A stretch of 64,000 nt of DNA from Chitinimonas sp. BJYL2 (GTDB taxonomy: Bacteria > Pseudomonadota > Gammaproteobacteria > Burkholderiales > Chitinimonadaceae): the NCBI RefSeq assembly GCF_027257935.1, contig NZ_JANZKW010000004.1:248001-312000 (forward strand), given 5' to 3'. A program made the position numbers and the translations under genes. Under the pieces are notes generated by a model. That model was not told the DNA's origin, did not search any database, and worked only from the letters and a program-made list of their open reading frames with translations. Shown one piece after another: positions 47,971 through 56,424 of this stretch; the stretch's first letter is position 1; every line of letters begins with the position of its first letter.

Positions 47971-48672
47971 ATGAACCTGCTAGCTCTCGATACCGCGACC
48001 GACTCCCTCTCGCTTGCCTTGCGCTACAAGGGGGAGCTCATCACCCGTGAATGGCAGGCACAGCAGCGCCATGCCGAGCTGGCCCTGCCTGAAATCATGG
48101 CCCTGCTCGCCGATGCCGGTGCCAGCCTGAAGGCACTGGATGGCATTGCACTATCGGTCGGCCCCGGTTCGTTTACCGGCTTGCGGATAGGCTGCGGCAT
48201 CGCACAAGGCCTCGCTTTCGGGCTCGATATCCCGGCGCTGGGTGTCAACACCCTCGCCGCCATGGCCGCAGACCGGCATGAAGATGCGGTGCTGGTGGCA
48301 CTGGATGCCAGGATGGGCGAGTTATATCTGGCGGCATTCTGCCGTAATGCCGAGGGATGGGATGAACGCGTCACCACCCGCGTCTGCCGGCCCGATGATC
48401 TACCTGATCTACCTGATCTGCCTGATGGCCGCTGGCTCGGTGTCGGCAGCGGCTTTGTGGTCCATGCGGAGAGGCTGACACAGCGCTATGAAGCGGCACT
48501 TTCCGGTGTGGATGCAGCGCAACTGCCGCATGCCCGCGGGGTGCTCGCGCTGGCGGAGCCGCAGTTTCTAGCCGGCCTAGCCAAGCCTGCGGATCAACTG
48601 GAGCTGGTGTATATCCGGGACAAGGTAGCCCTCAAGACCAGCGAGCGCGTGGCACAGGGCATGAAAGCCTAG
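47971..48672 (+). CDS. tsaB: tRNA threonylcarbamoyladenosine biosynthesis protein TsaB
   Basis: A 233-residue ASKHA-fold protein that partners TsaD and TsaE in making t6A37 on ANN-reading tRNAs. The N-terminus MNLLALDTATDSLSLAL is typical, as are HAELALPEIMALL and SVGPGSFTGLRIG. A tandem DLPDLPDLPD insertion occurs in the middle. The ATG at 47971 fits the family; 47962 is a close alternative. It is divergent from the glycosyltransferase. tsaD is not in the window. Confidence 0.95.
   Translation: MNLLALDTATDSLSLALRYKGELITREWQAQQRHAELALPEIMALLADAGASLKALDGIALSVGPGSFTGLRIGCGIAQGLAFGLDIPALGVNTLAAMAADRHEDAVLVALDARMGELYLAAFCRNAEGWDERVTTRVCRPDDLPDLPDLPDGRWLGVGSGFVVHAERLTQRYEAALSGVDAAQLPHARGVLALAEPQFLAGLAKPADQLELVYIRDKVALKTSERVAQGMKA
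48397..48423. repeat. Three tandem 9-base repeats inside tsaB
   Basis: GATCTACCT occurs twice and a one-base variant GATCTGCCT once, in frame, giving DLPDLPDLP in TsaB. Copy number could vary without shifting the frame. Confidence 0.9.
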
Positions 48673-48696
48673 ACCTGCCCACGTAGCGCCAGGGAA

Positions 48697-49032
48697 TCAG
48701 ACCGGGAGTTCGTAGACTTCGACCGAGGAGATCGAATCCACAATGTTGAGGTCCACCCGAGTGGACAGATCAAAGGAGTAGAAGTCCCTGATCGCTTCGA
48801 ACTGGCTCACCCCCAACGCCTCGAACGCCGGCTCAAGGCGCTTCATTACATCGCGCGCGCGCTGGACGACATCCGGGTTCGTGCCCGAAACAAAGACACG
48901 CCCATCGAGCACAAAGCCGGCACTCAACATAGCCCCTTCGACCATTGTCCACAGCTTGCGGCAGAGGTCATAAGGCAGGCACAGGTAATCCAGATTGATC
49001 ACGATACCGATGCTGGACTGAGGATTGGGCAT
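48697..49032 (-). CDS. Uncharacterised small protein
   Basis: A 111-residue soluble protein of unknown family. It begins MPNPQSSIGIVINLDYLCLP, continues with DLCRKLWTMVEGAMLSAGFVL and ends STRVDLNIVDSISSVEVYEL. The alternating hydrophobic pattern suggests a compact alpha/beta fold. An in-frame GTG at 49044 would add four residues. It is convergent with tsaB and divergent from rimI. I do not recognise it. Confidence 0.65.
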   Translation of the reverse strand: MPNPQSSIGIVINLDYLCLPYDLCRKLWTMVEGAMLSAGFVLDGRVFVSGTNPDVVQRARDVMKRLEPAFEALGVSQFEAIRDFYSFDLSTRVDLNIVDSISSVEVYELPV

Positions 49033-49143
49033 GGTGTGTTGCACAGGAACGTAGGAAGACCAGCCGATTATGCTCGCCTCGCTTTATGCCGAGCGGGTAA
49101 ATTCAGGCCAGAAGATGTGAATATTGCAGATTACTGGAAAACA

Positions 49144-49608
49144 ATGAATCCGCTGATTGAATACCGCCCCTTGCAAGCGGCTGATCTGCCTGCCGTGGCG
49201 GAAATCGAGACCACCTTGCAAGCCTTTCCCTGGACCGCGATGCAGTTCGCCAGCTCGCTGACTGCCGGGCATAAGGCCTGGGTCGGAACCGAACAGGGCA
49301 TGGTGATCGCTTATGCGGTGGTCGATCTGGTCCTGGATGAGCTGTCGCTACTCACGATCGGCGTCCATCCCCAGTGGCAACGTCGCGGCATTGCACGGAA
49401 GCTGGTCGAACTGTGCATGGACTACGGCGCCGAGAACGGCGCTGCCATACTGTTGCTGGAGGTGCGCAAAAGCAATCAGGCCGCGCAGGCGCTTTACCGG
49501 CGCCTTGGCTTTGTGCAGACCGGTCAGCGCAAAGGCTACTACCGTGCCCACGAAGGCCGCGAAGATGCGATCCTGATGGCCTTGACGCTGGACGAAGGTG
49601 GACGATGA
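49144..49608 (+). CDS. rimI: Ribosomal protein S18 alanine N-acetyltransferase RimI
   Basis: A 154-residue GNAT acetyltransferase that modifies the N-terminal alanine of S18. The acetyl-CoA motif is GVHPQWQRRGIARKLVE, followed by LLLEVRKSNQAAQALYRRLGF and RKGYYRAHEGREDAILM, which is close to RimI. The downstream glycosylase gene overlaps it as ATGA. The gene lies downstream of tsaB, the usual tsaB-rimI neighbourhood, although the small unknown gene stands between them on the other strand. Confidence 0.92.
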   Translation: MNPLIEYRPLQAADLPAVAEIETTLQAFPWTAMQFASSLTAGHKAWVGTEQGMVIAYAVVDLVLDELSLLTIGVHPQWQRRGIARKLVELCMDYGAENGAAILLLEVRKSNQAAQALYRRLGFVQTGQRKGYYRAHEGREDAILMALTLDEGGR

Positions 49609-50453
49609 GTACCGAGCATACCCCGCAGATACTCGAAGAGCTGGATCTACTGCCCCTATGGGTACGCCGCGAGCTACTGGCACAAGCTGACGAAGCGGCG
49701 ACCGCTGGCGCGTCAGCCCCCCCCGCCGCCATCACCGAGATCATCGCGTCCCGTCCTGACCCCGCGCCGACGATTGCCCCGCGTAGCCTCTCTTCCGCCG
49801 CGGCCGTCATTGCGCCGCCCGGCAAGCCCGATGCTGCAGTAGAAGAGGACACCGCCAAAGCATTAGACCACCGCGCTCGGGCAACCCGGATTGCGCAGTT
49901 GGACTGGGCGACGCTGCAAACCGAGGTAAGTGGCTGCACCGCCTGCGGGCTGTGCAAATCCCGCAGCAAGACTGTGTTCGGTGTTGGCAATCCGCAAGCC
50001 GACTGGCTGGTGGTTGGCGAAGCACCAGGAGCGGAAGAAGACCGCCAAGGCGAGCCCTTCGTGGGCCAGGCAGGCAAGTTGCTGGATAGCATGCTGACCA
50101 GCATCGATCGCAGCCGCAGCGAAAATGTCTACATCCTCAATACGCTCAAATGCCGCCCACCGCAGAACCGGAATCCTGAACCGGACGAGCTGGCACTTTG
50201 CGCGCCCTTCCTGCACCGCCAGATCGAATTAATCCAGCCCAAACTCATCTTCGCCGTTGGCCGCTTTGCCGTGCAGACCATCCTGGGGCGCGAAGCCACC
50301 ATCTCCAGCCTGCGCGGCAAACTGCACGATTACCGCGGCATTCCGGTGGTGGTCAGTTATCACCCGGCGTATCTGCTGCGCAATCTGCCCGACAAAGCCA
50401 AGGCTTGGCAGGACTTGGTCCTGGCGACGCAAACACTGGGCGACAAGGGCTGA
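49605..50453 (+). CDS. Uracil-DNA glycosylase, family 4 (iron-sulfur)
   Basis: A 282-residue family-4 uracil-DNA glycosylase. The C-terminal 180 residues hold the catalytic fold with motif GEAPGAEEDRQGEPFVG, the HPAYLLRN loop and cluster cysteines in GCTACGLC, LKCRPP and ALCAPF. The N-terminal 100 residues (LLPLWVRRELLAQADEA, then an Ala/Pro-rich stretch) are not part of the enzyme fold and look disordered. It starts with an ATGA overlap on rimI, so both are made from one transcript. Confidence 0.93.
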   Translation: MSTEHTPQILEELDLLPLWVRRELLAQADEAATAGASAPPAAITEIIASRPDPAPTIAPRSLSSAAAVIAPPGKPDAAVEEDTAKALDHRARATRIAQLDWATLQTEVSGCTACGLCKSRSKTVFGVGNPQADWLVVGEAPGAEEDRQGEPFVGQAGKLLDSMLTSIDRSRSENVYILNTLKCRPPQNRNPEPDELALCAPFLHRQIELIQPKLIFAVGRFAVQTILGREATISSLRGKLHDYRGIPVVVSYHPAYLLRNLPDKAKAWQDLVLATQTLGDKG

Positions 50454-50460
50454 CAAGCGC

Positions 50461-50721
50461 CTACGCGTTACCCGCAGGCAACAGGCTATCCGGTGCGTAG
50501 CTGGGTTGGCTGTTGCCGGACTCGTGCATATCGGCCAAGAACACATGTGCCGCCAGTAGCCCCACTTGCATGCGCGGGCTGAAACCGGGCGGATAGATGG
50601 CCTGACCGCGTTCATCGCAGAGCTGCCAGTCGCCCGCATGCTCCCGGCAATAAGCACTGGCTTCGCGTTCGCTGCGGAAGCAATAGACGGTGTTGGTATC
50701 AAAACAGAGCGCGTAGATCAT
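50461..50721 (-). CDS. Uncharacterised small protein
   Basis: An 86-residue soluble protein with two cysteines near the start (ALCFDTNTVYCF) and two more (AYCREHAGDWQLCDERG). A good GGAGGG site precedes the ATG. No family is recognised. It is read toward the end of the glycosylase gene, with an eight-base gap, and lies downstream of hisC's promoter-free 3' end. Confidence 0.6.
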   Translation of the reverse strand: MIYALCFDTNTVYCFRSEREASAYCREHAGDWQLCDERGQAIYPPGFSPRMQVGLLAAHVFLADMHESGNSQPSYAPDSLLPAGNA

Positions 50722-50760
50722 GGTTTCCCTCCGCGCCCTGCCCGGCTTGACAGAACTTGG

Positions 50761-51861
50761 TCAGCCGTCGAGCGCTGCTTCGAGTACCGCGATGAATCGT
50801 GCGTTTTCTTCCGGCAGCCCGATCGAAACGCGCAGGCTGTCTCTCATACCATAGCTCGCCAGCGGCCGGATGATGACACCTTGTTCGAGCATGTAGCGAT
50901 TCAGTGCCGGGCCATCACCCACATGGAAGGTGATGAAGTTGCCATAGCTGGGAATGAAGGGCACACCCAGGCGTACGAATGCCGCCGTGATCTGTGCCAT
51001 GCCCTCAGCATTGATACGCACGGTTTCGCGCAGGAAATCCAGATCATCCAGCGCCGCCACCGCCGCCGCCTGCGCTAGGCTGTTCACATTGAACGGTTGG
51101 CGCACACGATTCATCAGATCGGCCACCTCGGGTGAAGCCATGGCAAAGCCGATGCGCGCGCCAGCCAGCCCGTATGCCTTGGACAAAGTGCGGCTGATGA
51201 TCAGATTGGGGAAGCGCTGCAACAGCGCAATCGAATCCAGACGCTTTTCCTTGGGCAGGAATTCGGTATACGCCTCATCCAGCACAACCAGCACCTGCGG
51301 CGGACATTTTTCGAGGAACTCGACCACATCGCCGGGGCGGCATAGCGTGCCGGTGGGGTTGTTGGGGTTGGCAATGAACACCAGCTTGGTATCGGGCTGG
51401 ATCGCCGCCAGCATGGCATCCAGATCATGGCCATACTCCACCGCGCGCACCTCGATCCCCCTCGCACCGACGGCCTGTGTGGCCAGCGGGTACACGGCAA
51501 ACGAGTATTGCGAATACACCACGGTATCCGCCGGCGTCAGGAAAGTACGGGCAGCCAGCTCCAGAATGTCGTTGGAACCATTACCGAGCACCAGCTGGTT
51601 GGGGGCCACACCAAAACGACGGGCGATGGCGGCTTTGAGTTCAAAACCATTGCCATCCGGGTAGCGGGACAAATCATCCATCGCAGCCAACATCGCGGCC
51701 TTGGCTTTGGGGCTGATTCCCAGCGGGTTCTCATTGGAAGCGAGCTTGACGATGCTGGCCTCGTCCAGACCCAGTTCACGTGCCAGTTCCGAGGTGGGTT
51801 TGCCGGGCACATAGGGTGCAATCGCGCGGATGTATTCAGGAGCGAGATGGGTCAGCGACAT
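50761..51861 (-). CDS. hisC: Histidinol-phosphate aminotransferase
   Basis: A 366-residue fold-type I PLP enzyme for the histidine pathway; in this genomic position it may also act on aromatic keto acids. The PLP lysine is K228 in SRTLSKAYGLAGARIG. ANPNNPTGTL, DEAYTEF and the RYPDGNGFELK segment are typical of HisC. It ends the operon that begins at pheA, 23 bases after the nucleotidyltransferase gene, matching the serC-pheA-hisC order of Betaproteobacteria. Confidence 0.96.
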   Translation of the reverse strand: MSLTHLAPEYIRAIAPYVPGKPTSELARELGLDEASIVKLASNENPLGISPKAKAAMLAAMDDLSRYPDGNGFELKAAIARRFGVAPNQLVLGNGSNDILELAARTFLTPADTVVYSQYSFAVYPLATQAVGARGIEVRAVEYGHDLDAMLAAIQPDTKLVFIANPNNPTGTLCRPGDVVEFLEKCPPQVLVVLDEAYTEFLPKEKRLDSIALLQRFPNLIISRTLSKAYGLAGARIGFAMASPEVADLMNRVRQPFNVNSLAQAAAVAALDDLDFLRETVRINAEGMAQITAAFVRLGVPFIPSYGNFITFHVGDGPALNRYMLEQGVIIRPLASYGMRDSLRVSIGLPEENARFIAVLEAALDG

Positions 51862-51884
51862 GGTGGTGATCTCTAGGTACGTTT

Positions 51885-52481
51885 TCAGTCTGCCGCCACG
51901 GTCAGCCGTGGCCAGCGTTGCATAAAGGCTTTATTGGTCAAACGAGCTTCAAACTGCCGGCGGCTGACACCATGTCGGTTGTGCCGCAGGGTCAGGCTGT
52001 AAAGATCATCCAGCCCCAACGGGGCGATGAGCTGCAGCGCATCGTCCGCATCCAGCCAGACACCCACCGCGGTGGCGGTTTCCGGCCAACGCGCCATACC
52101 ATCGGCCAGACTCGCGCAAGGGGCTATCGACTCACCAAACACATCGGCATACCACAGATGCACCTGAGCCTGATTCACGGGTTCCCAGGTGTAATCAGGC
52201 GCGAGTTCCTGCAGCTTGGCGGAGACTTCCATCTCCAGCACGGCCTCGTCCTCACGGTCATCAAAGTACAGCAGGTCAATATCGGCGCCACTGTATTGCG
52301 TGGTATCCCGATCATGAGCGCGCTCCCACACAAGATTGCGTACCGCGCCGGCAGCGATGCACCAATGGGGTAAATCCAGTGTCCGTGCAGCACGCAGGGC
52401 AGCCATCAACCATGGGGTTGCAGCGATCTGGTCGCGCAGTATCGTCGCGTGCGCGCCAGTGGGACTATCGCGGTCTGCCAC
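51885..52481 (-). CDS. Nucleotidyltransferase family protein (PF06042/COG3575-like)
   Basis: A protein of 198 residues with the nucleotidyltransferase pattern IAAGAVRNLVWERAHD, then DIDLLYFDDREDEAVLE (a D-x-D pair for metals) and a C-terminal LTLRHNRHGVSRRQFEARLTNK. The GTG at 52481 lies just after the stop of the preceding gene with GGTGAG before it; the frame upstream overlaps that gene. Family members are known from many bacteria but have no defined substrate. It is the last gene before hisC. Confidence 0.85.
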   Translation of the reverse strand: MADRDSPTGAHATILRDQIAATPWLMAALRAARTLDLPHWCIAAGAVRNLVWERAHDRDTTQYSGADIDLLYFDDREDEAVLEMEVSAKLQELAPDYTWEPVNQAQVHLWYADVFGESIAPCASLADGMARWPETATAVGVWLDADDALQLIAPLGLDDLYSLTLRHNRHGVSRRQFEARLTNKAFMQRWPRLTVAAD

Positions 52482-52483
52482 GC

Positions 52484-52864
52484 TCAGCTCACCCTGGCCT
52501 GCATGATGAATGGCGGACCAAACAAGAAGGAGGCGCTCTGAATCAGTCCGCGCTCGACCACATAGATGCACACCAGCTCCACCCTGCCTATGCCCTCCGG
52601 CAGATTGCGGGTAACGTCTTCGTGATCGATCACTACATTGCCCATCACGCTGCGCTTGATCAGCTTGGCATGCAGGTCTGGCTCGGCGAAGCGGGTCTGA
52701 ATGCGTGCGCGCATTTCGGCATGGCCATTCGCCAACAACTTGTCCGGATGTTCGTACTGTTTTGCATCGGGCGCGTAGGTGGCTAGCCAGGCTTCGACAT
52801 TGCGGGCGTTGTAGGCATCAAGTTGACGCTGCACAACGATTTCGGGAGACGTCCACTCGGACAT
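52484..52864 (-). CDS. NTF2-like/SnoaL fold protein (second copy)
   Basis: A 126-residue small alpha+beta barrel protein of the NTF2/SnoaL superfamily, starting SEWTSPEIVVQRQLDAYNARN. The cone-shaped fold can hold small substrates, but catalytic residues cannot be told. AAGGA lies five bases before the ATG. It is between the LOG-type enzyme and the nucleotidyltransferase; its stop touches the GTG start of that gene. Confidence 0.85.
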   Translation of the reverse strand: MSEWTSPEIVVQRQLDAYNARNVEAWLATYAPDAKQYEHPDKLLANGHAEMRARIQTRFAEPDLHAKLIKRSVMGNVVIDHEDVTRNLPEGIGRVELVCIYVVERGLIQSASFLFGPPFIMQARVS

Positions 52865-52891
52865 GCGGTTTCCTTGCAGCAGCGCCACCAA

Positions 52892-53479
52892 TCAGGGTTT
52901 GGCGCGGTTGACCTTGTCAGCCCAGTCGCCCTCAGGCTCACGGTGCTGGCGCATGGCATCCAGCAAAGTATCAGGCGTGTCGGCGACGATCAGCAGATCC
53001 AGATGGCCTGGGCGGATAAAGCCCTCGGCCTCGGCATGGCGTATCCAGGCCAGCAGCGGGTCGAAGAACCCCGCCACATTGAGCAGACCCACCGGCTTCT
53101 TGTGGATATGCAGCTGGGCCCAGGTGAGGATTTCGAACAGTTCGTCGGCTGTGCCAAATCCACCGGGCATGGCGATGAAGCCATCAGCACGTTCGGCCAT
53201 CAGCGCCTTGCGTGTATGCATGCTGTCGACTTCGATCAGCTCCGTGCTATCCGGATGCGCCAGCTCTTTCTCGACCATGAATGAGGGAATCACACCCACC
53301 GTCTCGCCGCCAGCATCAAGTACGGCATCGGCAATCGTACCCATCAAGCCCACATGGCCGCCGCCCCATACCAGCGTCAGTTGCTGGCGTGCCAGCTCAT
53401 GGCCCAGCGCCTGGGCGGTCTCACGGTAAACATCGCGCTTGCCATAGGACGAGCCACAGAACACACACACCGATTGCAT
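52892..53479 (-). CDS. LOG-type TIGR00730 Rossmann-fold nucleotide hydrolase
   Basis: A 195-residue member of the cytokinin-activating LOG family. The diagnostic PGGFGTADE motif is at residues 105-113 with the preceding MHTRKALM (R90, K91). Members release adenine-type bases or ribose 5-phosphate from nucleoside monophosphates; the bacterial role of most is unproven. It starts with an ATGA overlap on the first NTF2-like gene. Confidence 0.92.
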   Translation of the reverse strand: MQSVCVFCGSSYGKRDVYRETAQALGHELARQQLTLVWGGGHVGLMGTIADAVLDAGGETVGVIPSFMVEKELAHPDSTELIEVDSMHTRKALMAERADGFIAMPGGFGTADELFEILTWAQLHIHKKPVGLLNVAGFFDPLLAWIRHAEAEGFIRPGHLDLLIVADTPDTLLDAMRQHREPEGDWADKVNRAKP

Positions 53480-53856
53480 CAGAAACGCTCCACCAGATGC
53501 TGGCGATTTTCCGGCGCGGCAAAGGGCTCGGGCCAGAACTCGCGCTGGAAACAGATTTTCCCCTTGCGCACGGTACTGAAGGTAATGGCCCTGCCCTGCT
53601 GGACGCCATCGGTCACCGAGACATCGGTCACCACCTCATCCCCTGCGCAGACCAGCTGATTGAGGGTGAACTGCCAGCGGCCGTGCGCCGGATACTCGCT
53701 GTTCATGCGCGCAAAATTCCTTGCACCGCGGATGCGCTCGCCCGATTGCGGCCATTCGAGCACGTAATCGTCGGCAAGCAACGCCGCCGCGTGGGCAAAA
53801 TCGTTGCTTTGCATGCGCTGCCAGAACTCGGTCAGCAGCTCGGCCGCGCTGTTCAT
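53479..53856 (-). CDS. NTF2-like/SnoaL fold protein (first copy)
   Basis: A 125-residue protein starting MNSAAELLTEFWQRMQSND, with the NTF2 pattern AAALLADDYVLEWPQSGERIRG and closing CFQREFWPEPFAAP. It resembles the second NTF2-like protein in fold only. Its ATG shares a base with the pheA stop and its stop shares one with the LOG gene start, so three genes in a row are translationally coupled. Confidence 0.87.
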   Translation of the reverse strand: MNSAAELLTEFWQRMQSNDFAHAAALLADDYVLEWPQSGERIRGARNFARMNSEYPAHGRWQFTLNQLVCAGDEVVTDVSVTDGVQQGRAITFSTVRKGKICFQREFWPEPFAAPENRQHLVERF

Positions 53857-54929
53857 CAGAGGACGGCCGTCGGGTAGGAACCCAGCACTTTCACAAAGGC
53901 CGCCCGATCCCGCAGGGCATCGAGCATGGTCAGGATGCGCTGCTCGCTCGCGTGGCCTTCGATATCCACAAAGAACACGTATTCCCACAGCCCGGTCCGC
54001 GAGGGACGCGATTCGAACTTGGTCATCGAGACACCATGTTCGGCCAGTGGGCTCAGCAGCTGGTGCACGGCACCGGCGCGGTTCTGCGCCGACATGACGA
54101 GGCTCGTCTTGTCTCGGCCCGAGGCCGTGGTGTCGTGGTAACCGAGCACCAGAAAGCGCGTGGTGTTGTTCGGTTCGTCTTCAATATTGGCCGCGAGCTT
54201 GATCATGCCGAAGCGCTCGGCCGCTGCATCGCCGGCAATCGCCGCGCAGCTTGGGTCCAAGCTCGCCAGGCGCGCGGCCTCGGCATTGCTGGATACCGAT
54301 ACGCGCTCGACCTCGGCAGGCAGATTCTTGTTCAGCCACTCGTGGCACTGCGCCAAGCTCTGCGCATGCGAATAGACGCGGCGGATGCCGTCGAAACTGG
54401 CCTCTTTGCGCAGCAGATGATGATGGATGCGCAGGACGACTTCGCCACACACCTTGAGCGGGGTGTTGACCATCAGGTCCAGCGTGCGTCCCACTGCGCC
54501 CTCGGTGGAGTTCTCGACGGGTGCCACCACATAATCGGCGGCACGCGCTTCTACCGTGCGGAAAGCCTCGTCGATGCTGGCACAGGCTTGGGTCACCGCC
54601 GCATGGCCAAAATGCTTGATGGCGGCAGATTGGCTGAAGGTGCCCTCGGGCCCCAGATAGGCAATGGTCAGGGGCCGCTCGATGCTCAGGCAGGCCGACA
54701 TGATTTCGCGGAACAGCTTCGCAACGGACTCATCTGGCAAGGGGCCGGGATTCTCCGCCTTGATGCGGGCCAGCACCTGCGCCTCACGCTCGGGGCGATA
54801 AACGAGACCGCCGCCTTTGAGCTCGCCGATCGAGCGCGCGTGGCCGGCGCGTTCGTTCAGTAGTTGGAGGATTTTCGTATCAAGCGCGTCGATAGCGTCG
54901 CGATGGGATTTGAGCAGCTCGTCGGACAT
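53856..54929 (-). CDS. pheA: Bifunctional chorismate mutase/prephenate dehydratase
   Basis: A 357-residue P-protein that turns chorismate into phenylpyruvate. The N-terminal 90 residues form the AroQ mutase (LKSHRDAIDALDTKILQLLNER, quoted partly), followed by the dehydratase (AYLGPEGTFSQSAA, VENSTEGAVGRTLDLM) and the C-terminal ACT domain with the ESRPS and WEYVFFVDIEGH motifs that mediate phenylalanine feedback. It begins the run pheA-NTF2-LOG-NTF2-nucleotidyltransferase-hisC. Confidence 0.96.
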   Translation of the reverse strand: MSDELLKSHRDAIDALDTKILQLLNERAGHARSIGELKGGGLVYRPEREAQVLARIKAENPGPLPDESVAKLFREIMSACLSIERPLTIAYLGPEGTFSQSAAIKHFGHAAVTQACASIDEAFRTVEARAADYVVAPVENSTEGAVGRTLDLMVNTPLKVCGEVVLRIHHHLLRKEASFDGIRRVYSHAQSLAQCHEWLNKNLPAEVERVSVSSNAEAARLASLDPSCAAIAGDAAAERFGMIKLAANIEDEPNNTTRFLVLGYHDTTASGRDKTSLVMSAQNRAGAVHQLLSPLAEHGVSMTKFESRPSRTGLWEYVFFVDIEGHASEQRILTMLDALRDRAAFVKVLGSYPTAVL

Positions 54930-55033
54930 GCTGGCCTGGCGTCAGAAGTGGTCTGGGAGGTCCCCCGAAAGGGAGCGTCGAGCATAGCACGGCTGGGGCT
55001 GGCGGCTTTATGCCTGCCCACGCTAAGCACCGA

Positions 55034-55153
55034 TCAGAAGCCGCACAGAGCCCACACGTTGGCCACCAGCACCTGTGCATCGGGGCTCAGGTAAGCCGTG
55101 AAGACGGTAGCCAGCACGACGGCTGTCAGCAGCCAGGGCAGATAGCGCTTCAT
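55034..55153 (-). CDS. 39-residue small membrane protein coupled to the MFS transporter
   Basis: A short ORF of 39 residues beginning MKRYLPWLLTAVVLATVF, with a hydrophobic helix (residues 6-22) and a tail ending NVWALCGF. The ATG shares its last base with the TGA of the MFS gene, so translation is coupled. It fills much of the gap before pheA. It is too short for most gene finders; the overlap and the sensible hydrophobic protein support it, but it may be chance. Confidence 0.5.
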   Translation of the reverse strand: MKRYLPWLLTAVVLATVFTAYLSPDAQVLVANVWALCGF

Positions 55154-56352
55154 CAGGCCGCCACAGGGGCTGCGCGGGCAATCGCGGATTCGCGTATCGG
55201 CCAGTTCACCAAGGCCGCAGCGATGCCCAGTACGATCGAGATATACCAGACGATGTCATAGCTGCCCGTGTGGTCGTAAAGCCAGCCACCCAGCCAGACG
55301 CCGAGGAAGCTGCCGATCTGGTGCGAGAAGAAAACAAAGCCCGACAACATGCCCAGATGGCGCACACCAAAGATGGTGGCGATCACCCCATTGGTCAGCG
55401 GCACGGTCGATAGCCACAGAAAACCGATGGCCGCGGCAAATACCCACACGCTGATCGACGACAGCGGCAAGGCAATGAAGAGGGTAATCGCCAGCGCACG
55501 AGAGAGATAGATTCCCGCGAGCAGGTACTTCTTGGTCAGCCGAGCACCCAGCTGGCCGGCCGTATAGGTGCCAAATACATTGAAGAGGCCGATCAAGGCC
55601 AAAGCGATGGCGGCCGTGCTGGCCGGCAGTCCCTTGTCGCTCAGGTAAGCCGGCAGGTGCACGCCAATGAACACGACCTGGAAGCCACACACAAAGTAAC
55701 CTGCCATCAGCATCTGGAAACTCGGGTAGGCAAAGGCCTCGCGCGCCGCGGCGAACACGCTTTGGCCGGATTTGCCGGCATTGCCCACATCGGGTTCGCG
55801 CAGGCCGCGCGCAGCCGGGATGATCAGCAGCGACATCACCGCGAGTATCAGCAAGGCCTGGCTCCAACCCACACCGCCGATCAGCTGCTGCTCGATGGGC
55901 ACCATCAGGAACTGGCCAAAGCTGCCCGCCGCCGAGGCAATGCCCATGGCCTGCGAGCGCTGATTTTCCGGCACGGCCCGGCCAATCACACCAAACACGA
56001 TGCTGTAGGTGCTGCCCGACAAAGCCAGACCCAGCAGCACGCCGGCCGAGCCCGAGAACAGCAGACCGGTGCTCGACACGGTCATCAGCGCCAGACCCAG
56101 CGCATACAGGACCGCGCCCACCACAAGTACACGCATGGCTCCGTAGCGATCCGCCAGCGCACCGGTAAACGGCTGTGCCGCCCCCCAGACCAGATTCTGC
56201 AAGCCCAGCGCAAAGGCAAACACCTCGCGGCTCCAGCCGAATTCGGCGGTCATCGGCGGCAGGAAGAAGCCGAAACCGTGGCGTATGCCCATCGACAGCG
56301 AGACGATGATGCCGGCACACAGCAGGATATGGCGGGTGGCGGGGGTAAACAT
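55153..56352 (-). CDS. Major facilitator superfamily transporter
   Basis: A 399-residue permease with about 12 membrane helices. The N-terminus SLSMGIRHGFGFFLPPMTAEFGW, the GALADRYGAMRVLV loop between helices 2 and 3 and GASR-type motifs are of the oxalate/formate antiporter (OxlT-like) branch; the substrate is unknown. The ATG at 56352 is preceded by CGGAG; an upstream frame to 56406 is not needed. The stop overlaps the 39-residue ORF. Confidence 0.93.
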   Translation of the reverse strand: MFTPATRHILLCAGIIVSLSMGIRHGFGFFLPPMTAEFGWSREVFAFALGLQNLVWGAAQPFTGALADRYGAMRVLVVGAVLYALGLALMTVSSTGLLFSGSAGVLLGLALSGSTYSIVFGVIGRAVPENQRSQAMGIASAAGSFGQFLMVPIEQQLIGGVGWSQALLILAVMSLLIIPAARGLREPDVGNAGKSGQSVFAAAREAFAYPSFQMLMAGYFVCGFQVVFIGVHLPAYLSDKGLPASTAAIALALIGLFNVFGTYTAGQLGARLTKKYLLAGIYLSRALAITLFIALPLSSISVWVFAAAIGFLWLSTVPLTNGVIATIFGVRHLGMLSGFVFFSHQIGSFLGVWLGGWLYDHTGSYDIVWYISIVLGIAAALVNWPIRESAIARAAPVAA

Positions 56353-56424
56353 GGGCGGGCTCCGCTGAGGGTGCCCTACTGTGCATCGCTGGCGAGGGGA
56401 AACCAAGTGACAGTCGCCGCGAAA

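Noticed and set aside
52705-52911. A 68-codon rightward frame across the NTF2-like gene
   Set aside because: It is antisense to a gene with a good ribosome site and coupled start; no features of its own.
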